Source: Cohnella algarum (GTDB taxonomy: Bacteria > Bacillota > Bacilli > Paenibacillales > Paenibacillaceae). Taken from it: a DNA stretch of 64,000 nucleotides. Location: the NCBI RefSeq assembly GCF_016937515.1, contig NZ_JAFHKM010000002.1:4955001-5019000 (forward strand). Direction: 5' to 3'. Numbering within the stretch: position 1 is the stretch's first letter; each line of letters opens with the position of its first letter. Position numbers and translations under genes: made by a program. A model generated the notes under the pieces. It was not told where the DNA came from. It ran no database searches and saw only the letters and a program-made list of their open reading frames with translations. Below are positions 7,752 through 17,337 of this stretch, one piece after another.

Positions 7752-10700
7752 TTAACTTTTATCGACGTTAAAATATTTCGCTTCCGGGTGGGCGAACACC
7801 ATGGCGGAGACGGAAGCTTCCGGCTCCATCATGAACCCTTCCGTCAGCTCGACGCCGATATCCTCCGGCTTCATTAAGGCGAACAGCGGCCCTTGATCTT
7901 CCAGGTCGGGACAAGCCGGATAGCCGAACGATACCCGAATGCCCTGGTACCTTGCGCCGAACCGCTGCTTCATCGTCATTTCCGCCGGGTCGGGGAATCC
8001 CCACAAGTCGCGGATGATCTGGTGTACGCGTTCCGCAAGCCCCTCCGCCACTTCCAGCGCGGACGCGGAAAGAGCATGGGAGCGCAAGTAATCGCCGCTC
8101 TTTTTCCACTCTTCGGCCTGCTCGCGCGCGCCCGGGCCGGCCGTGACGACCATGAAGGCGACCGAATCCATGATGCCGCTCTCGACCGATTTCAAAAAGT
8201 CGGACAAACACAGATAGGGCTCCACCGCTTGGCGCGGGAACGTGAACCGGTGCAAAATCCGCGAGCGGTCTTCCGGATCGTAAACGAGGATGTCGTTGCC
8301 CTCCGATTGCGCCGGGAAAAACCGGTACATCGCCTGGGGCTTCATCCAGCCTTCCTTTTCCGCATTCAGCAGGATGCCGTCGACCGTTTCCTTCAGTTGA
8401 ACCGCCTTTTCGTCTCCTTTGGCGAGAAGCTCGTCGACGTTCCCTTTGAGGCCGAGGTGATGTCCCATCAGCATTTGCAGGTTGACGTACGGCAAAATGT
8501 GGGACAGCGGATAGTCGCGCAGCACATGCCGGTCGTAGTCCGGCGGCGAGAACACCGGCGCATCCGGCGAAATGTTGGACCGCCGCGCCCGGGTCAACTC
8601 CGGCTGCTCTTTTTTCTCCTCGTCCGCAAGCGTCAGCGTCGCCAAAGCGGCTTTATGCTCCTGCACCATTTGCTCGCGTTGTTCCGGATTGCTCAGCTTG
8701 TTGGCCAAATCCAGGCCGTCCATCGCGTCTTTGGCGTAAAGCACGATGCCGTCGTACTCGGGGCGATGCGCGTTTTCGTGAATTTCCGCGTCAACGCCGC
8801 CCCGCCGACGAGAATCGGCGCGTCGATGCCCGCATTGCGCAAATCCTGCGCGGTGAGCACCATCTGCTGGGCGGACTTGACGAGCAGGCCGGAAAGGCCG
8901 ATCGCGTCGGGCTTCTCGGCCCGGTAGGCTTCGACCAGCTGCTCCGGCGGCACCTTGATGCCCAGGTTGACGATTTTGTACCCGTTGTTCGAAAGAATGA
9001 TTTCGACCAGGTTTTTGCCGATATCGTGAACGTCGCCTTTGACCGTGGCGAGCATGATTTTGCCTTTGACGGCGGAATCGGCCTTTTCCATATGCGGCTC
9101 GAGATAAGCGACGGACGCCTTCATCACTTCGGCGCTTTGGAGCACTTCCGCCACGATCAGCTCGTTGTTGTTGAACAGCCGTCCGACTTCCGTCATGCCG
9201 TCCATCAGCGGGCCGTTAATGATCTCGAGCGGGCTGTACTTGGCCAGGGCCAGGTCGAGATCGGCAAGCAGGCCGTCCTTGCTCCCCTCCACCACGTATC
9301 CGGCCAGGCGCTCCTCCAAGGTCAAATTTTCGGCCTTCGCCTTTTTCTCGACTTTTTTGTCGCGGAACGCCGCCACGAACGCCGCAAGCGTCTCGTCGTT
9401 CGTGTTGTACAGAAGTTCCTCCGCAAGCTGCCGCTCCTCCGCCGGGATGGACGCGTAGCGCTCGACTTTCTCGGTGTTGACGATCGCGTAATCCAGGCCC
9501 GCTTTCGTGCATTCGTAGAGGAAAACGGAATTGAGCACTTCCCGGCCCGCCTCGGGCAAGCCGAACGAGATGTTGCTCAAGCCCAAAATCGTATGGCATT
9601 TCGGCATCGCTTCCTTGATCAGCCGGATGCCTTCGATCGTTTCCTTGGCGGAACCGATATATTGCTCGTCGCCCGTCCCGACGGGGAACACGAGCGGGTC
9701 GAAAATGATGTCCTCTTCCTTTAAGCCGTACTTGTTCACGAGCAAATCGCGGGACCGGACGGCCACCTCAAGCTTGTCTTCCCGGGTGATCGCCTGGCCG
9801 CGCTCGTCGATCGTGCCGACGACGACGGCCGCTCCGTACCGGTGAACGATCGGCATCACCTTCTCGAATTTCTCTTCCCCGTCTTCGAGGTTGATCGAGT
9901 TGATGATCGATTTGCCCTGAATGTACTTGAGCGCAAGCTCGATAACCGCCGGGTCGGTCGTGTCGACCATGAACGGGGCTTTCACCTTTTTCGTGACGAA
10001 TTCGAGAAAACGCTTCATGTCCTCCGCTTCGTCGCGGTCCGGGTCCTGCACGCAAATGTCGATCACCTGCGCGCCGCTTTTCACCTGGGCGCGGGCAATT
10101 TCGGAAGCTTCCTCGTACTTGCCTTCCGCGATGAGCCGCTTGAACTTGCGCGAGCCCAGCACGTTCGTCCGTTCGCCGACCATATAGGGCCGGCCGCCGT
10201 CCTCCACGTATACCGTCTCGATGCCGGATACGGCCGGAGCGTGCGCGCCCTCGGGCTTGCGCGGCGCGACGTCCTTCATCGCTTCCGCCATGGCGGCGAT
10301 GTGGGCCGGCGTCGTGCCGCAGCAGCCGCCGGCGACGTTGAGCCAGCCCTGCTCGGCGAACGCGCGGAGCTTTTTGGCGAGCGATTCCGGGGACTCGTGG
10401 TAATTCCCGTTTTCGTCCGGGAGTCCGGCATTCGGGTAGCAGCTGACCGCGCGGTCGGCAATGCCCGCCAGCGTCCGGATGTGATCGCGCATAAATTCCG
10501 GGCCGGTCGCGCAGTTCAGGCCGACCGAAATCGGATCGAGGTGCTCCAGCGAAATGTAGAACGATTCGATGCTTTGGCCGGCCAGCGTCGTCCCCATCGG
10601 CTCGATCGTGCCGCTGATCATGACCGGAACTTTGCGTCCCGCGGTTTCGAACGCTTGCCTGACGCCGATGCCGGCCGCCTTCACGTTAAGCGTATCCTGG

Positions 10701-11203
10701 CACGTTTCGATCAGCAGCACGTCGACGCCGCCTTCGAGCAGCGCTTCCGTCTGCTCCCGGTAGGAAGCGACGAGCTGATCGAAGGTGACGCCGCCCGTGA
10801 CGGACAACGTCTTCGTCGTCGGTCCCAGCGCGCCCGCGACGTAACGCGGTTTGTCCGGCGTCGAATGGCGTTCGCAAGCTTCTCTAGCGATTTTCGCCGC
10901 GGCCAGGTTGATTTCCCGCGCTTTCTCGGGAATATCGTATTCCGCGAGCACGACGCTGGTCGCGCCGAACGTATTCGTCTCGATAATATCCGAACCCGCG
11001 GCCAAATAAGCCTCGTGGATTTTGGCAATGACGTCCGGCCTCGTAAGCACGAGCATCTCGTTGCAGCCTTCCAGCTCCTCGCCGCCGAAGTCTTCCGGGC
11101 CGAGATTTTCCTGTTGAATCATCGTGCCCATTGCACCGTCGAGTATCAAAATGCGCTTGGCCATCTCCTCTTGCAAAGACGGCTTCATATACGTTAAAGT
11201 CAT
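7752..11203 (-). pseudogene. metH: Cobalamin-dependent methionine synthase MetH, frameshifted (probably intact in the organism)
   Basis: From the ATG at 11203 (GAGGAAAG 10 bases upstream) the frame encodes the homocysteine domain (GLNCATGP, AGGCCGTTP zinc cysteines), the pterin/methyltetrahydrofolate domain, and the B12 module with DVHDIGKN. The frame then breaks at 8760-8763, after KFTKTRIAP, and resumes one base off as the AdoMet reactivation domain (ending at 7752), which contains GFPACPD-like GYPACPD. One missing base in a GGGG run restores a full-length protein of about 1150 residues. It methylates homocysteine using B12. No S-box or cobalamin riboswitch was seen upstream. Confidence 0.92.
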
Positions 11204-11289
11204 AATTGGGCGACTTTCCTCCATCTGAAAAAATCGTTAACCTTTATACTACCAGAATCGGATGAACTCGGAAAGATGCTCGTATCACG

Positions 11290-11318
11290 TCGACAGGCGG
11301 CGAACTTTGGTTTATAAT
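11290..11318 (+). promoter_or_regulatory. Sigma-A-type promoter of mtnD
   Basis: TCGACA (11290-11295), a 17-base spacer and a perfect TATAAT (11313-11318), about 40 bases before the mtnD start. Confidence 0.7.
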
Positions 11319-11358
11319 ACAATTACTCTAATTCTTATGGGGAAAGAAGGAATTAACC

Positions 11359-11898
11359 ATGGCTAAAATTCGCGTTCGCAATACGAACGAGTTGATCGAA
11401 GGAGAAGCGAATGTCGGCGCCTTCCTGGAGAAGCAAGGCGTACTGTACGAACACTGGGATCCGTCCAAGCTGCCGGAACGCCTGCGGGAAAATTTCAGCC
11501 TGACCGACGAGGACAAGCAAGAAATCCTGTCCACGTTCGACGCCGAAATTCGCGACCTGGCCGGCCGCCGCGGCTACAAAACCTGGGACATCGTCGCCCT
11601 CTCGGACGCTACGCCCAACATCGAAGAATTGCTGAAAAAATTCGAGCAAGTTCACACGCACACCGAAGACGAAGTTCGCGCCATCGCCGCGGGCGAAGGC
11701 ATCTTCATCATCAAAGGCGACGATTCCGTCGGCTACTTTGACGTCATTCTGACGGCCGGCGACGTCATTTCCGTTCCGGAAGGCAATCCGCACTTCTTTA
11801 CGCTGACGGAATCCCGCAAAGTCGTCGCCGTGCGTTTGTTCATCGAAACCGAAGGCTGGATCGCGCACCCGTTCCAGGATCCGGAATTCGTAAAATAA
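11359..11898 (+). CDS. mtnD: Acireductone dioxygenase (methionine salvage)
   Basis: 179 residues of the cupin-type acireductone dioxygenase family. The metal ligands are His99, His101 and Glu105 in HTHTEDEVR and His144 in EGNPHFFTL. The enzyme oxidises 1,2-dihydroxy-3-keto-5-methylthiopentene to formate and 2-keto-4-methylthiobutyrate (with iron), the penultimate step in recycling methylthioadenosine to methionine. AAGAAGG precedes the ATG. It stands alone here; the other mtn genes are not in the window, but metH is divergent next to it, giving a methionine theme. Confidence 0.96.
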   Translation: MAKIRVRNTNELIEGEANVGAFLEKQGVLYEHWDPSKLPERLRENFSLTDEDKQEILSTFDAEIRDLAGRRGYKTWDIVALSDATPNIEELLKKFEQVHTHTEDEVRAIAAGEGIFIIKGDDSVGYFDVILTAGDVISVPEGNPHFFTLTESRKVVAVRLFIETEGWIAHPFQDPEFVK

Positions 11899-11938
11899 TC
11901 CGGTCGGCTGCGACCTTAAGAGAACCGCACATCGAAAA

Positions 11939-11986
11939 AATCCCCGGCCCGCTCAAACCAAAGGTTTGACGGCCGGGGATTTTCTT
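11939..11986 (+). terminator. Terminator after mtnD
   Basis: TCCCCGGCC (11941-11949) pairs with GGCCGGGGA (11971-11979), followed by TTTTCTTTT. An A-run on the other side may also serve the convergent HAD gene. Confidence 0.85.
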
Positions 11987-12019
11987 TTCAAGAATCTGTT
12001 CGATCAAATCATCGATTCG

Positions 12020-12817
12020 TTAAGAGGACAGACGTTCGAGCAGCTTCGGGAGCTCCGTCAGGCTGGCGATTTCATACGCCGGCACGATCTCGTCGTCCCG
12101 GGTCGTCCCGTGGCGGTTAATCCAGATCGACGTCATGCCGATGCCGTTCGCCCCTTTAATATCCGTCGTCAGCTTGTCGCCGACCATAACGCCTTCGGAC
12201 TTCTCGATGCCCAGCCGGCCGAGGGCGAATTCGAACAACCGGGGCGACGGCTTGCCTTCGCCGAAGTTTCCGGAAATGACGATTTCGTCGAAGTAAGGAA
12301 CGAGCTCCGGAGCTCCGTCCAGTTTTTCCTGCTGCAGATCGGGCGATCCGTTCGTCAGCAGCAGAAGCTTGTACGACTTTTTCAGCTCGTCCAATACCTC
12401 GAACGTCTCGTCGTAAATGTGCGAACGCTTGCGCCGCTCCGACGCGAACATCTCGCCCAGTTCCGCGCCGAGCGCCGCGTTATCGACGCCGAGCGCGGCC
12501 AGCCCTCGGGTCCAGGCGTCCCGCCGGTAGCCCGGCGCGATTCCTTGCAGCTTGCGGAACATCGGGTGCTCGCCGCCGCTGAAATTCCCCCACAAGCCTT
12601 CGAACGGATTGATGCCGATCATTTGGGTAAAGGGATACGTTTCATAATTCTCGTAAAGTCCGCGCGCCTCGGCGCGGACCGCCGCTTCCAGCGCGTCGGC
12701 CGCCAAGCCCGCGCGCTCCGCTCCGCAGCTTGCGGTCGCTTCAAACGCTTCTTTGACGCTGCGCTCGTCCCACAGCAGCGTATCGTCCAAATCAAACAGT
12801 ACCGCTTTGATCGTCAT
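12020..12817 (-). CDS. HAD-superfamily hydrolase (YjjG-like)
   Basis: 265 residues. Motif I is VLFDLDDTLLWD near the N-terminus, motif II LLLTNGSPDLQ, the Lys is in GEGKPSPRLF and motif III is GDKLTTDIKGANGIG. The large helical insert after motif I marks a C1-cap HAD phosphatase such as YjjG/YfnB; the substrate (nucleotide or sugar phosphate) is not deducible. The ATG at 12817 overlaps the stop of the upstream membrane-protein gene (ATGA) and is served by AAGGAG; an in-frame GTG 12 bases upstream is too close to that site. Confidence 0.88.
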   Translation of the reverse strand: MTIKAVLFDLDDTLLWDERSVKEAFEATASCGAERAGLAADALEAAVRAEARGLYENYETYPFTQMIGINPFEGLWGNFSGGEHPMFRKLQGIAPGYRRDAWTRGLAALGVDNAALGAELGEMFASERRKRSHIYDETFEVLDELKKSYKLLLLTNGSPDLQQEKLDGAPELVPYFDEIVISGNFGEGKPSPRLFEFALGRLGIEKSEGVMVGDKLTTDIKGANGIGMTSIWINRHGTTRDDEIVPAYEIASLTELPKLLERLSS

Positions 12818-13371
12818 TTTCCGGTCCACTTCTCCTTATCGCTCTGCGCTTTGACCGTTTCGCGTTGCTCCCATTCGATCTTGTGCGCGATTGCATATTC
12901 CCGCAGGCGTTCGCCCATCTCCTCGATCGGGTAAAGGTTTTTGAAACGGGAAAACACCCAGTTTCCGCCTTTCACGGTTTCAACGATGATATAACCGGGC
13001 TGCTGCACGATTTTGCGGATTTCCGCCGGCTTCAACCGCTTGTACCCCGTAAAGCGCCGGGTTTCCAAAGCATCCTTCGCAATCGACAAATAAGGGCGAC
13101 GCAAAAAATAAACCAACGCAAGCAGAACGTAAGCGACGACCGTCAGCCAAAACAGCGTCGCGTTTTGCTCGTAGGCGTCTGACCACGGCTGGGAGACGAC
13201 AATAAAAAACGCCGCGACAAGCAGCAGTAAAATCGGCGCGAAATAGCTCCGTCCCTTGAATTTCTCGACTTTGGAACCGGCTGCCGACAACGCTTGCTTG
13301 CCTTCCTTTTTACGGCGCTTGTTTACCTGTTTCTGATTGCGTTCGATCATTCTCTCCCATGAGCGGGACAT
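12814..13371 (-). CDS. Conserved membrane protein, two transmembrane segments
   Basis: 185 residues, not recognised as a named family. A basic N-terminus (RNQKQVNKRRKKEGK) is followed by two hydrophobic helices (about residues 44-60 and 73-91, e.g. FAPILLLLVAAFFIVV), then a soluble C-terminal part resembling a PH/YcxB-like domain (YLSIAKDALETRRFTGYKRL, then NWVFSRFKNLYPIEEM). The start at 13371 has GGAGGAG 6 bases upstream. It sits in an apparent unit between ynzC and the HAD hydrolase. Confidence 0.7.
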   Translation of the reverse strand: MSRSWERMIERNQKQVNKRRKKEGKQALSAAGSKVEKFKGRSYFAPILLLLVAAFFIVVSQPWSDAYEQNATLFWLTVVAYVLLALVYFLRRPYLSIAKDALETRRFTGYKRLKPAEIRKIVQQPGYIIVETVKGGNWVFSRFKNLYPIEEMGERLREYAIAHKIEWEQRETVKAQSDKEKWTGK

Positions 13372-13405
13372 TCGGGCTCCTCCTTCGGCTGCTTCCAATC
13401 GTGCG

Positions 13406-13591
13406 TCAATGCTTGGGCGGCGGCGGTTCGTCGGTCCATTCGATGCTGTCCAGCTGCTGTCGAAACTGTTGCCTGATGTTGCCCAAATACTGGCGTCTCA
13501 GCTTATCGCGTTCGACTTTTTCCTCTTCCGTCAAACCGACCGATTTATGTTTTCGAGACAGCTCGTTAATTCTGGCGATCAGCTCCTGCAT
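13406..13591 (-). CDS. ynzC: DUF896 family protein YnzC
   Basis: 61 residues, starting MQELIARINELSRKHKSVGLTEEE and continuing EERDKLRRQYL-like helices, the two-helix DUF896/YnzC family. In B. subtilis ynzC is part of the SOS-induced yneA-yneB-ynzC operon next to lexA; the same neighbourhood is kept here, but no yneB resolvase gene lies between yneA and ynzC. Function unknown; likely cytoplasmic. Confidence 0.9.
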   Translation of the reverse strand: MQELIARINELSRKHKSVGLTEEEKVERDKLRRQYLGNIRQQFRQQLDSIEWTDEPPPPKH

Positions 13592-13676
13592 CTTGCGTTC
13601 ACTCCCCTTCCGTTGCCGCTAATCCTTCTATATACTTTGACATTTTCTTTTGTCCGCTGTCAAGGCGAAGACAATC

Positions 13677-13708
13677 GAAAAAGGCCGCCCTCGTTTGCGG
13701 GCCGACCT
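13677..13708 (-). terminator. Candidate terminator after yneA
   Basis: On the minus strand an imperfect stem (AAGGTCGGCCC with GGGCGGCCTT) is followed by TTTTT. It would separate yneA from ynzC, with possible read-through. Confidence 0.5.
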
Positions 13709-13746
13709 TAAGATATACGTATATGACCGCGCGCCGTTTCCAAAAC

Positions 13747-14139
13747 TCATGGAAGAACGTCGGCAGGTATGATCAATTTCTGCCCGTCGTCAATCGAGGA
13801 AGCCGAAAGGCCGTTTCGCTTCATAATGCGATGGACCGCGTCCCGGGTATCCATCCCGTCCTTCTTGAAATCCGACGCGATAGACCAAAGCGTGTCGCCG
13901 GACGAAGCGACAACCGACCTCTCGACGGCCGAGGCTTCCGGAATCGACTCCGGTTCGGCAAACGAGCGCAACAAGCTGAAGCCGGCAAATAAAACGAAGA
14001 AAGAAAAAAGAAAGAACAGAACTCTAGCCGCTTTGAAGGAACGAGTCGCCGTTGACGGACGAGAGCCTTCTCCTGCGGCATGCCGGTTGCGCTTATGTAC
14101 AGAGCTATTGGTTGAATTCATTACCCATACTTGAACCAT
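13747..14139 (-). CDS. yneA: SOS cell-division suppressor YneA (LysM domain)
   Basis: 130 residues: a basic N-terminus, one membrane-spanning segment (ARVLFFLFSFFVLFAGFSLL) and a C-terminal LysM domain (SSGDTLWSIASDF ... LIIPADVLP). In Bacillales YneA is made during the SOS response and delays septation until DNA is repaired. It is divergent from lexA and preceded by LexA boxes. The start is uncertain: the ATG at 14139 follows GGGGTGAG closely, while another ATG at 14121 has no clear ribosome site. Confidence 0.88.
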   Translation of the reverse strand: MVQVWVMNSTNSSVHKRNRHAAGEGSRPSTATRSFKAARVLFFLFSFFVLFAGFSLLRSFAEPESIPEASAVERSVVASSGDTLWSIASDFKKDGMDTRDAVHRIMKRNGLSASSIDDGQKLIIPADVLP

Positions 14140-14150
14140 CGAGCTCACCC

Positions 14151-14199
14151 CAAACGTTTGTTCTGATCACAGAATAACACGAACATACGTTTGAATCAA
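14151..14199 (-). promoter_or_regulatory. yneA promoter with two LexA boxes
   Basis: On the minus strand -35 TTGATT (14194-14199) and -10 TATTCT (14171-14176) are 17 bases apart. The box CGAACATACGTTTG (14180-14193) fills the spacer and CAAACGTTTGTTCT (14151-14164) lies just downstream. Both fit the Bacillus consensus CGAACRNRYGTTYC well, so LexA would block polymerase. Confidence 0.8.
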
Positions 14200-14208
14200 G
14201 CATTTTCC

Positions 14209-14265
14209 GGAACATTTGTTCCCGGAGAACGAATGTTTGTGCGAACTCCGGTTCTATGTTATTAT
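14209..14265 (+). promoter_or_regulatory. lexA promoter with LexA boxes (autoregulation)
   Basis: Boxes GGAACATTTGTTCC (14209-14222), AGAACGAATGTTTG (14226-14239) and a weaker CGAACTCCGGTTCT (14242-14255). A promoter TTGTGC (14237-14242), 17 bases, TATTAT (14260-14265) is embedded in the last two. Confidence 0.75.
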
Positions 14266-14305
14266 TTACTAAAGAGATCTTATTTCATTCGGGGAGGGCT
14301 TCGGC

Positions 14306-14929
14306 GTGTCGAAGATGTCGAATCGCCAGACAGCGATTTTGGAATTTATCAAGAACGAAGTAAGAGACAAGGGCTACCCGCCGTCCGTCCGCGAAATCGG
14401 CGAAGCCGTCGGCCTCGCCTCCAGCTCGACCGTGCACGGCCATTTGGATCGCCTTGAGAAGAAGGGCCTGATCCGCCGCGATCCGACCAAGCCTCGCGCC
14501 ATCGAAATCCTTGGCGACGACGAGGAGAAGTTCGACCCGTTCGCGCGTTCGGTGCGCCACGTTCCGCTCGTCGGCAAAGTGACCGCCGGCGTCCCGATTA
14601 CCGCCACGGAGAACATCGAGGAATATTACCCCCTTCCGGTTCATATGGTGGGAGATCAGCCGGTGTTCATGCTGTCGGTCATCGGCTCGAGTATGATCGA
14701 GGCGGGCATTTTCAACGGAGATTACGTTATCGTCCGCCAGCAGCAGACAGCCAACAACGGCGACATCGTCGTCGCGATGACCGAGGACGACGAAGCGACG
14801 GTCAAGACGTTTTACAAGGAGAAGGACCATATCCGGCTTCAGCCGGAGAACAGCACCATGGAACCGCTTCGGCTCAAGCACGTGACCATCCTCGGGAAAG
14901 TGGTCGGGCTTATTCGCAACTTCCATTGA
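14306..14929 (+). CDS. lexA: LexA repressor (SOS regulator, self-cleaving)
   Basis: 207 residues from a GTG at 14306 with GGGGAGG 8 bases upstream. The N-terminal winged helix ([21 protein letters not shown]) binds SOS boxes; the cleavage site is Ala94-Gly95 (GKVTAGVPI) and the catalytic dyad is Ser129 (GSSMIEAGI) with Lys167 (EATVKTFYK). On RecA activation the protein cuts itself and releases yneA and its own promoter, both of which carry LexA boxes in the shared upstream region. Confidence 0.97.
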   Translation: MSKMSNRQTAILEFIKNEVRDKGYPPSVREIGEAVGLASSSTVHGHLDRLEKKGLIRRDPTKPRAIEILGDDEEKFDPFARSVRHVPLVGKVTAGVPITATENIEEYYPLPVHMVGDQPVFMLSVIGSSMIEAGIFNGDYVIVRQQQTANNGDIVVAMTEDDEATVKTFYKEKDHIRLQPENSTMEPLRLKHVTILGKVVGLIRNFH

Positions 14930-15029
14930 TCGGCCAAGCCCGCGCCAAGGCCTCATCCTCTTATCCGGCTTTTCCCGCCCGGGTTCCGAATCCGATCGCG
15001 GGGTCCAATTTCTGGGAATGGGTGATGCT

Positions 15030-15254
15030 GTGAATTCCATGCCGAAGCTGCTGATCGGCGCCGGCGTTCTGCTCATCGTCGTCGGGCTGATCTGGATGGT
15101 CGCGGGCCGGTACCTGAATCTGGGCAGGCTGCCCGGGGATCTATCGTTCGAGAAAGGGAACGTCCGCTTCTATTTTCCGATCGTCACCTGCATTTTGATC
15201 AGCGTCATTTTATCGGCGATCGCGTATGTCATCCGCTTGTTTACAAAGTCATAA
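15030..15254 (+). CDS. DUF2905 family small membrane protein
   Basis: About 74 residues. Two hydrophobic segments (LLIGAGVLLIVVGLIWMVAG and FPIVTCILISVILSAIAYVI) flank the family signature NLGRLPGDLSFEKGNVRFYFP. Function is unknown. The GTG at 15030 is chosen because GGTGAT ends 3 bases before it; an ATG at 15018 and the ATG at 15039 are alternatives. Confidence 0.85.
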   Translation: MNSMPKLLIGAGVLLIVVGLIWMVAGRYLNLGRLPGDLSFEKGNVRFYFPIVTCILISVILSAIAYVIRLFTKS

Positions 15255-15293
15255 CATGCAAAAACACGCCCGTATCGGGCGTGTTTTTGCATG
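15255..15293. terminator. Perfect-stem bidirectional terminator
   Basis: An 18-base perfect inverted repeat around a TAT loop (arms begin CATGCAAAAACACGCCCG). A-rich and T-rich arms give an oligo-T run in both directions. Confidence 0.9.
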
Positions 15294-15388
15294 CGTTGTC
15301 CGGCATGGCGGCATACATGTCGCCAATGCCCCCGCGAGCGGCAAGCGTCTTTCGAAATCAGGAGCCGATATCGACCGGCTCCATCCGG

Positions 15389-16384
15389 TCATCCCTCTGT
15401 ATGCCCGTGAGATCGAGGAGCGTAAGCTTCGATGCCGGTTACCCCGTCCAAATGCATGACCCGATAGGAAACGTTGCCGTCGCGAACATTCACCCACAAC
15501 ATGAGGTTGTCGTCCGCTCTTTCGGTTCCATGCGCGGCGGCTCCGGTGCGGCCCAACTGAATATAAGTGCGGTTGTCCTGACGCGAAAACTCGAGCGAGT
15601 GAAAATGTCCGGCAAAAACGGTATACGGCCGATCGCCCAGCAGCAATTCGATACGGGCGAATTCCGGGCTATCCGACTTCCAGCCCGGCTTGTGCATGCT
15701 GACGAACGTATGCCTTGCGTCCTCATTTTCGGCCAGCACTTTCTCGAAAAACGCCAGCTGCCGGTCGCCGATTCCGATACCTACTTTCGACATCTCCTGC
15801 AATTGGTCCGGGGTCAGGCGGCTGACGATTTCGTCGTAAAACTCCTTCATATAGTCCAGCGTGCGCTCAGGCTCGCGATGTACCTTTTCCGTCGCGCGCT
15901 TGACCAGATCGATGAACTCGTCCGACATCTCTTCGAACGGATCTTCCGTATTCAACGTCAGAAAAAGCGTATCGCCGACCCGAAACGCGTAGTAATCCGC
16001 TCCTTTGCGTTCGCGCCATACGTCGACCATCGCCTGCGTACCGTAATCGTGGTTGCCGACCGTCTGAAAGAACGGCAAGCCGGTCGCCGCGATTTGACCG
16101 TCGATATACTCCCATTCTTCGCGCGCTTTCGCGGCGTCCTTCCAGTAGCCTTCCACCAGGTCCCCGACAAAGAGGACAAAATCCGGCCTCAAATCTTTCA
16201 GCAGTTCCAGCGCTTGCTCGAACACTCCGGCGGTCATCATGCCGCTGCGGTCCCCCATAACGGCGAAGGAGAAGTTTCCGTTCAACCCTTCGGGCAATTG
16301 CCCGAACCACGGACGCTTGTCCGTGGCGAACCGGCTTTCGTCAATAAACATTTCGTTGCGCTTGCGATCCAATGAGGTCGTCAT
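15389..16384 (-). CDS. Calcineurin-like metallophosphoesterase
   Basis: 331 residues with the metallophosphoesterase motifs in order: FAVMGDRSG, LFVGDLVEG, TVGNHDYG, a late VSMHKPGW and FAGHFHS, giving the dinuclear metal site. The start at 16384 is supported by AAGGAAG 10 bases upstream; a longer frame from 16423 lacks a ribosome site. No signal peptide is evident, so a cytoplasmic phosphoesterase of unknown substrate is likely. Confidence 0.88.
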   Translation of the reverse strand: MTTSLDRKRNEMFIDESRFATDKRPWFGQLPEGLNGNFSFAVMGDRSGMMTAGVFEQALELLKDLRPDFVLFVGDLVEGYWKDAAKAREEWEYIDGQIAATGLPFFQTVGNHDYGTQAMVDVWRERKGADYYAFRVGDTLFLTLNTEDPFEEMSDEFIDLVKRATEKVHREPERTLDYMKEFYDEIVSRLTPDQLQEMSKVGIGIGDRQLAFFEKVLAENEDARHTFVSMHKPGWKSDSPEFARIELLLGDRPYTVFAGHFHSLEFSRQDNRTYIQLGRTGAAAHGTERADDNLMLWVNVRDGNVSYRVMHLDGVTGIEAYAPRSHGHTEG

Positions 16385-16492
16385 TTTCGTTACGCTTCCT
16401 TTCCGAATTTCAATATTGGCCATATAAACAGTGTGCAGGTTGTATGTAAGTTGTGTGTTAACGAACCGACTCCTTTTTGTTAAATTTTATAG

Positions 16493-16529
16493 AAAAAAAA
16501 TAAAAAACGAGCTTCGAAAAGCCCGTCGT
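16493..16529 (-). terminator. Terminator after the GntR gene
   Basis: Minus-strand stem ACGA..GCTT / AAGC.TCGT with a TTCG loop and a long T/A-rich tail. Confidence 0.65.
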
Positions 16530-16534
16530 TCTCT

Positions 16535-17182
16535 TTATATAATTCCGTTCATAATCAAACTTTCATAAGTCACCGTATAAATTTCCAAAATCGCCGCTTT
16601 GGCCGCTTCCAGATCTCCCCTGACAAGCGCCTCGTACGCTTTCCGGTTCGATTCCAGCGATTTGCTCGGCTTATGCTGCGGGAATTGCTTGCGATAGGAA
16701 ATGATTTTGAATAAAAATCGGCCTCTCGTCTGCTCGAGCACGCCCAGCATGTGCTGATTGTGAATCGTTCGAATGATCGTTTCGACAAACAGCAGAAAGC
16801 TTTCGTAATAGCCGGGGACGTCGTTGGCTTCCTTCGCCTCGATTTGACGCTCGAGATGGCTGCCGAGCGCCTGCAGGTCGAACGTCAACCCGCGTCTTTC
16901 CGCCGTGTTGATGACGTAAAGCTGCATCGAAATGAGCACTTCGATCATTTCCGCATATTCGCGAAACGAAATTTCCTTGACCATAACCCCGCGCCCGCGA
17001 AACGATTCGACGAACCCTTCCGTCACGAGCAAAGAAATCGCCGCCCTGATCGGCGTCCGGCTCATTTGCAGCTGCTCGGCAAGATCGTTTTCCGAGAGCA
17101 GCGTGCCGGGCAAATATTCCGCCGCGATGATTCTCCGGCGAAGTTCCTGATAGGCCCTTGTTTCCAATGTTGGGGGAGACAT
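16535..17182 (-). CDS. GntR-family transcriptional regulator, FCD (FadR) type
   Basis: 215 residues. The N-terminal winged helix shows YQELRRRIIAAEYLPGTLLSENDLAEQL and SRTPIRAAISLLVTEGFVE, the GntR DNA-binding signature; the C-terminal helical bundle (about residues 80-210) is an FCD ligand-binding domain. It lies alone between a phosphoesterase and the yjfB gene with no metabolic partner, so its effector is unknown. The ATG at 17182 follows AAAGGA at 12 bases; a GTG three codons earlier is possible. Confidence 0.88.
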   Translation of the reverse strand: MSPPTLETRAYQELRRRIIAAEYLPGTLLSENDLAEQLQMSRTPIRAAISLLVTEGFVESFRGRGVMVKEISFREYAEMIEVLISMQLYVINTAERRGLTFDLQALGSHLERQIEAKEANDVPGYYESFLLFVETIIRTIHNQHMLGVLEQTRGRFLFKIISYRKQFPQHKPSKSLESNRKAYEALVRGDLEAAKAAILEIYTVTYESLIMNGII

Positions 17183-17337
17183 GTTCCGCACAAATCCTTT
17201 GCTTTTTTTAAATTAATGTTAGCAAAACGAACCGACATTTAAAAGAATGGAATTGTTATCCGAATGTTAAATGCATGTTAGAAACTTCATCTTTTGTTTA
17301 GCGCATCCGATAATGAATGCAGGGGGAGGTGGAACGA

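Noticed and set aside
8690..8800. Programmed frameshifting in metH
   Set aside because: There is no slippery heptamer or stimulatory stem, and seven other genes show the same kind of single-base loss, so error is the simpler explanation.
17260..17337. Sigma-D promoter for yjfB
   Set aside because: TCCGATAA resembles the -10, but no TAAA -35 lies at the required distance, so it was not listed as a feature.
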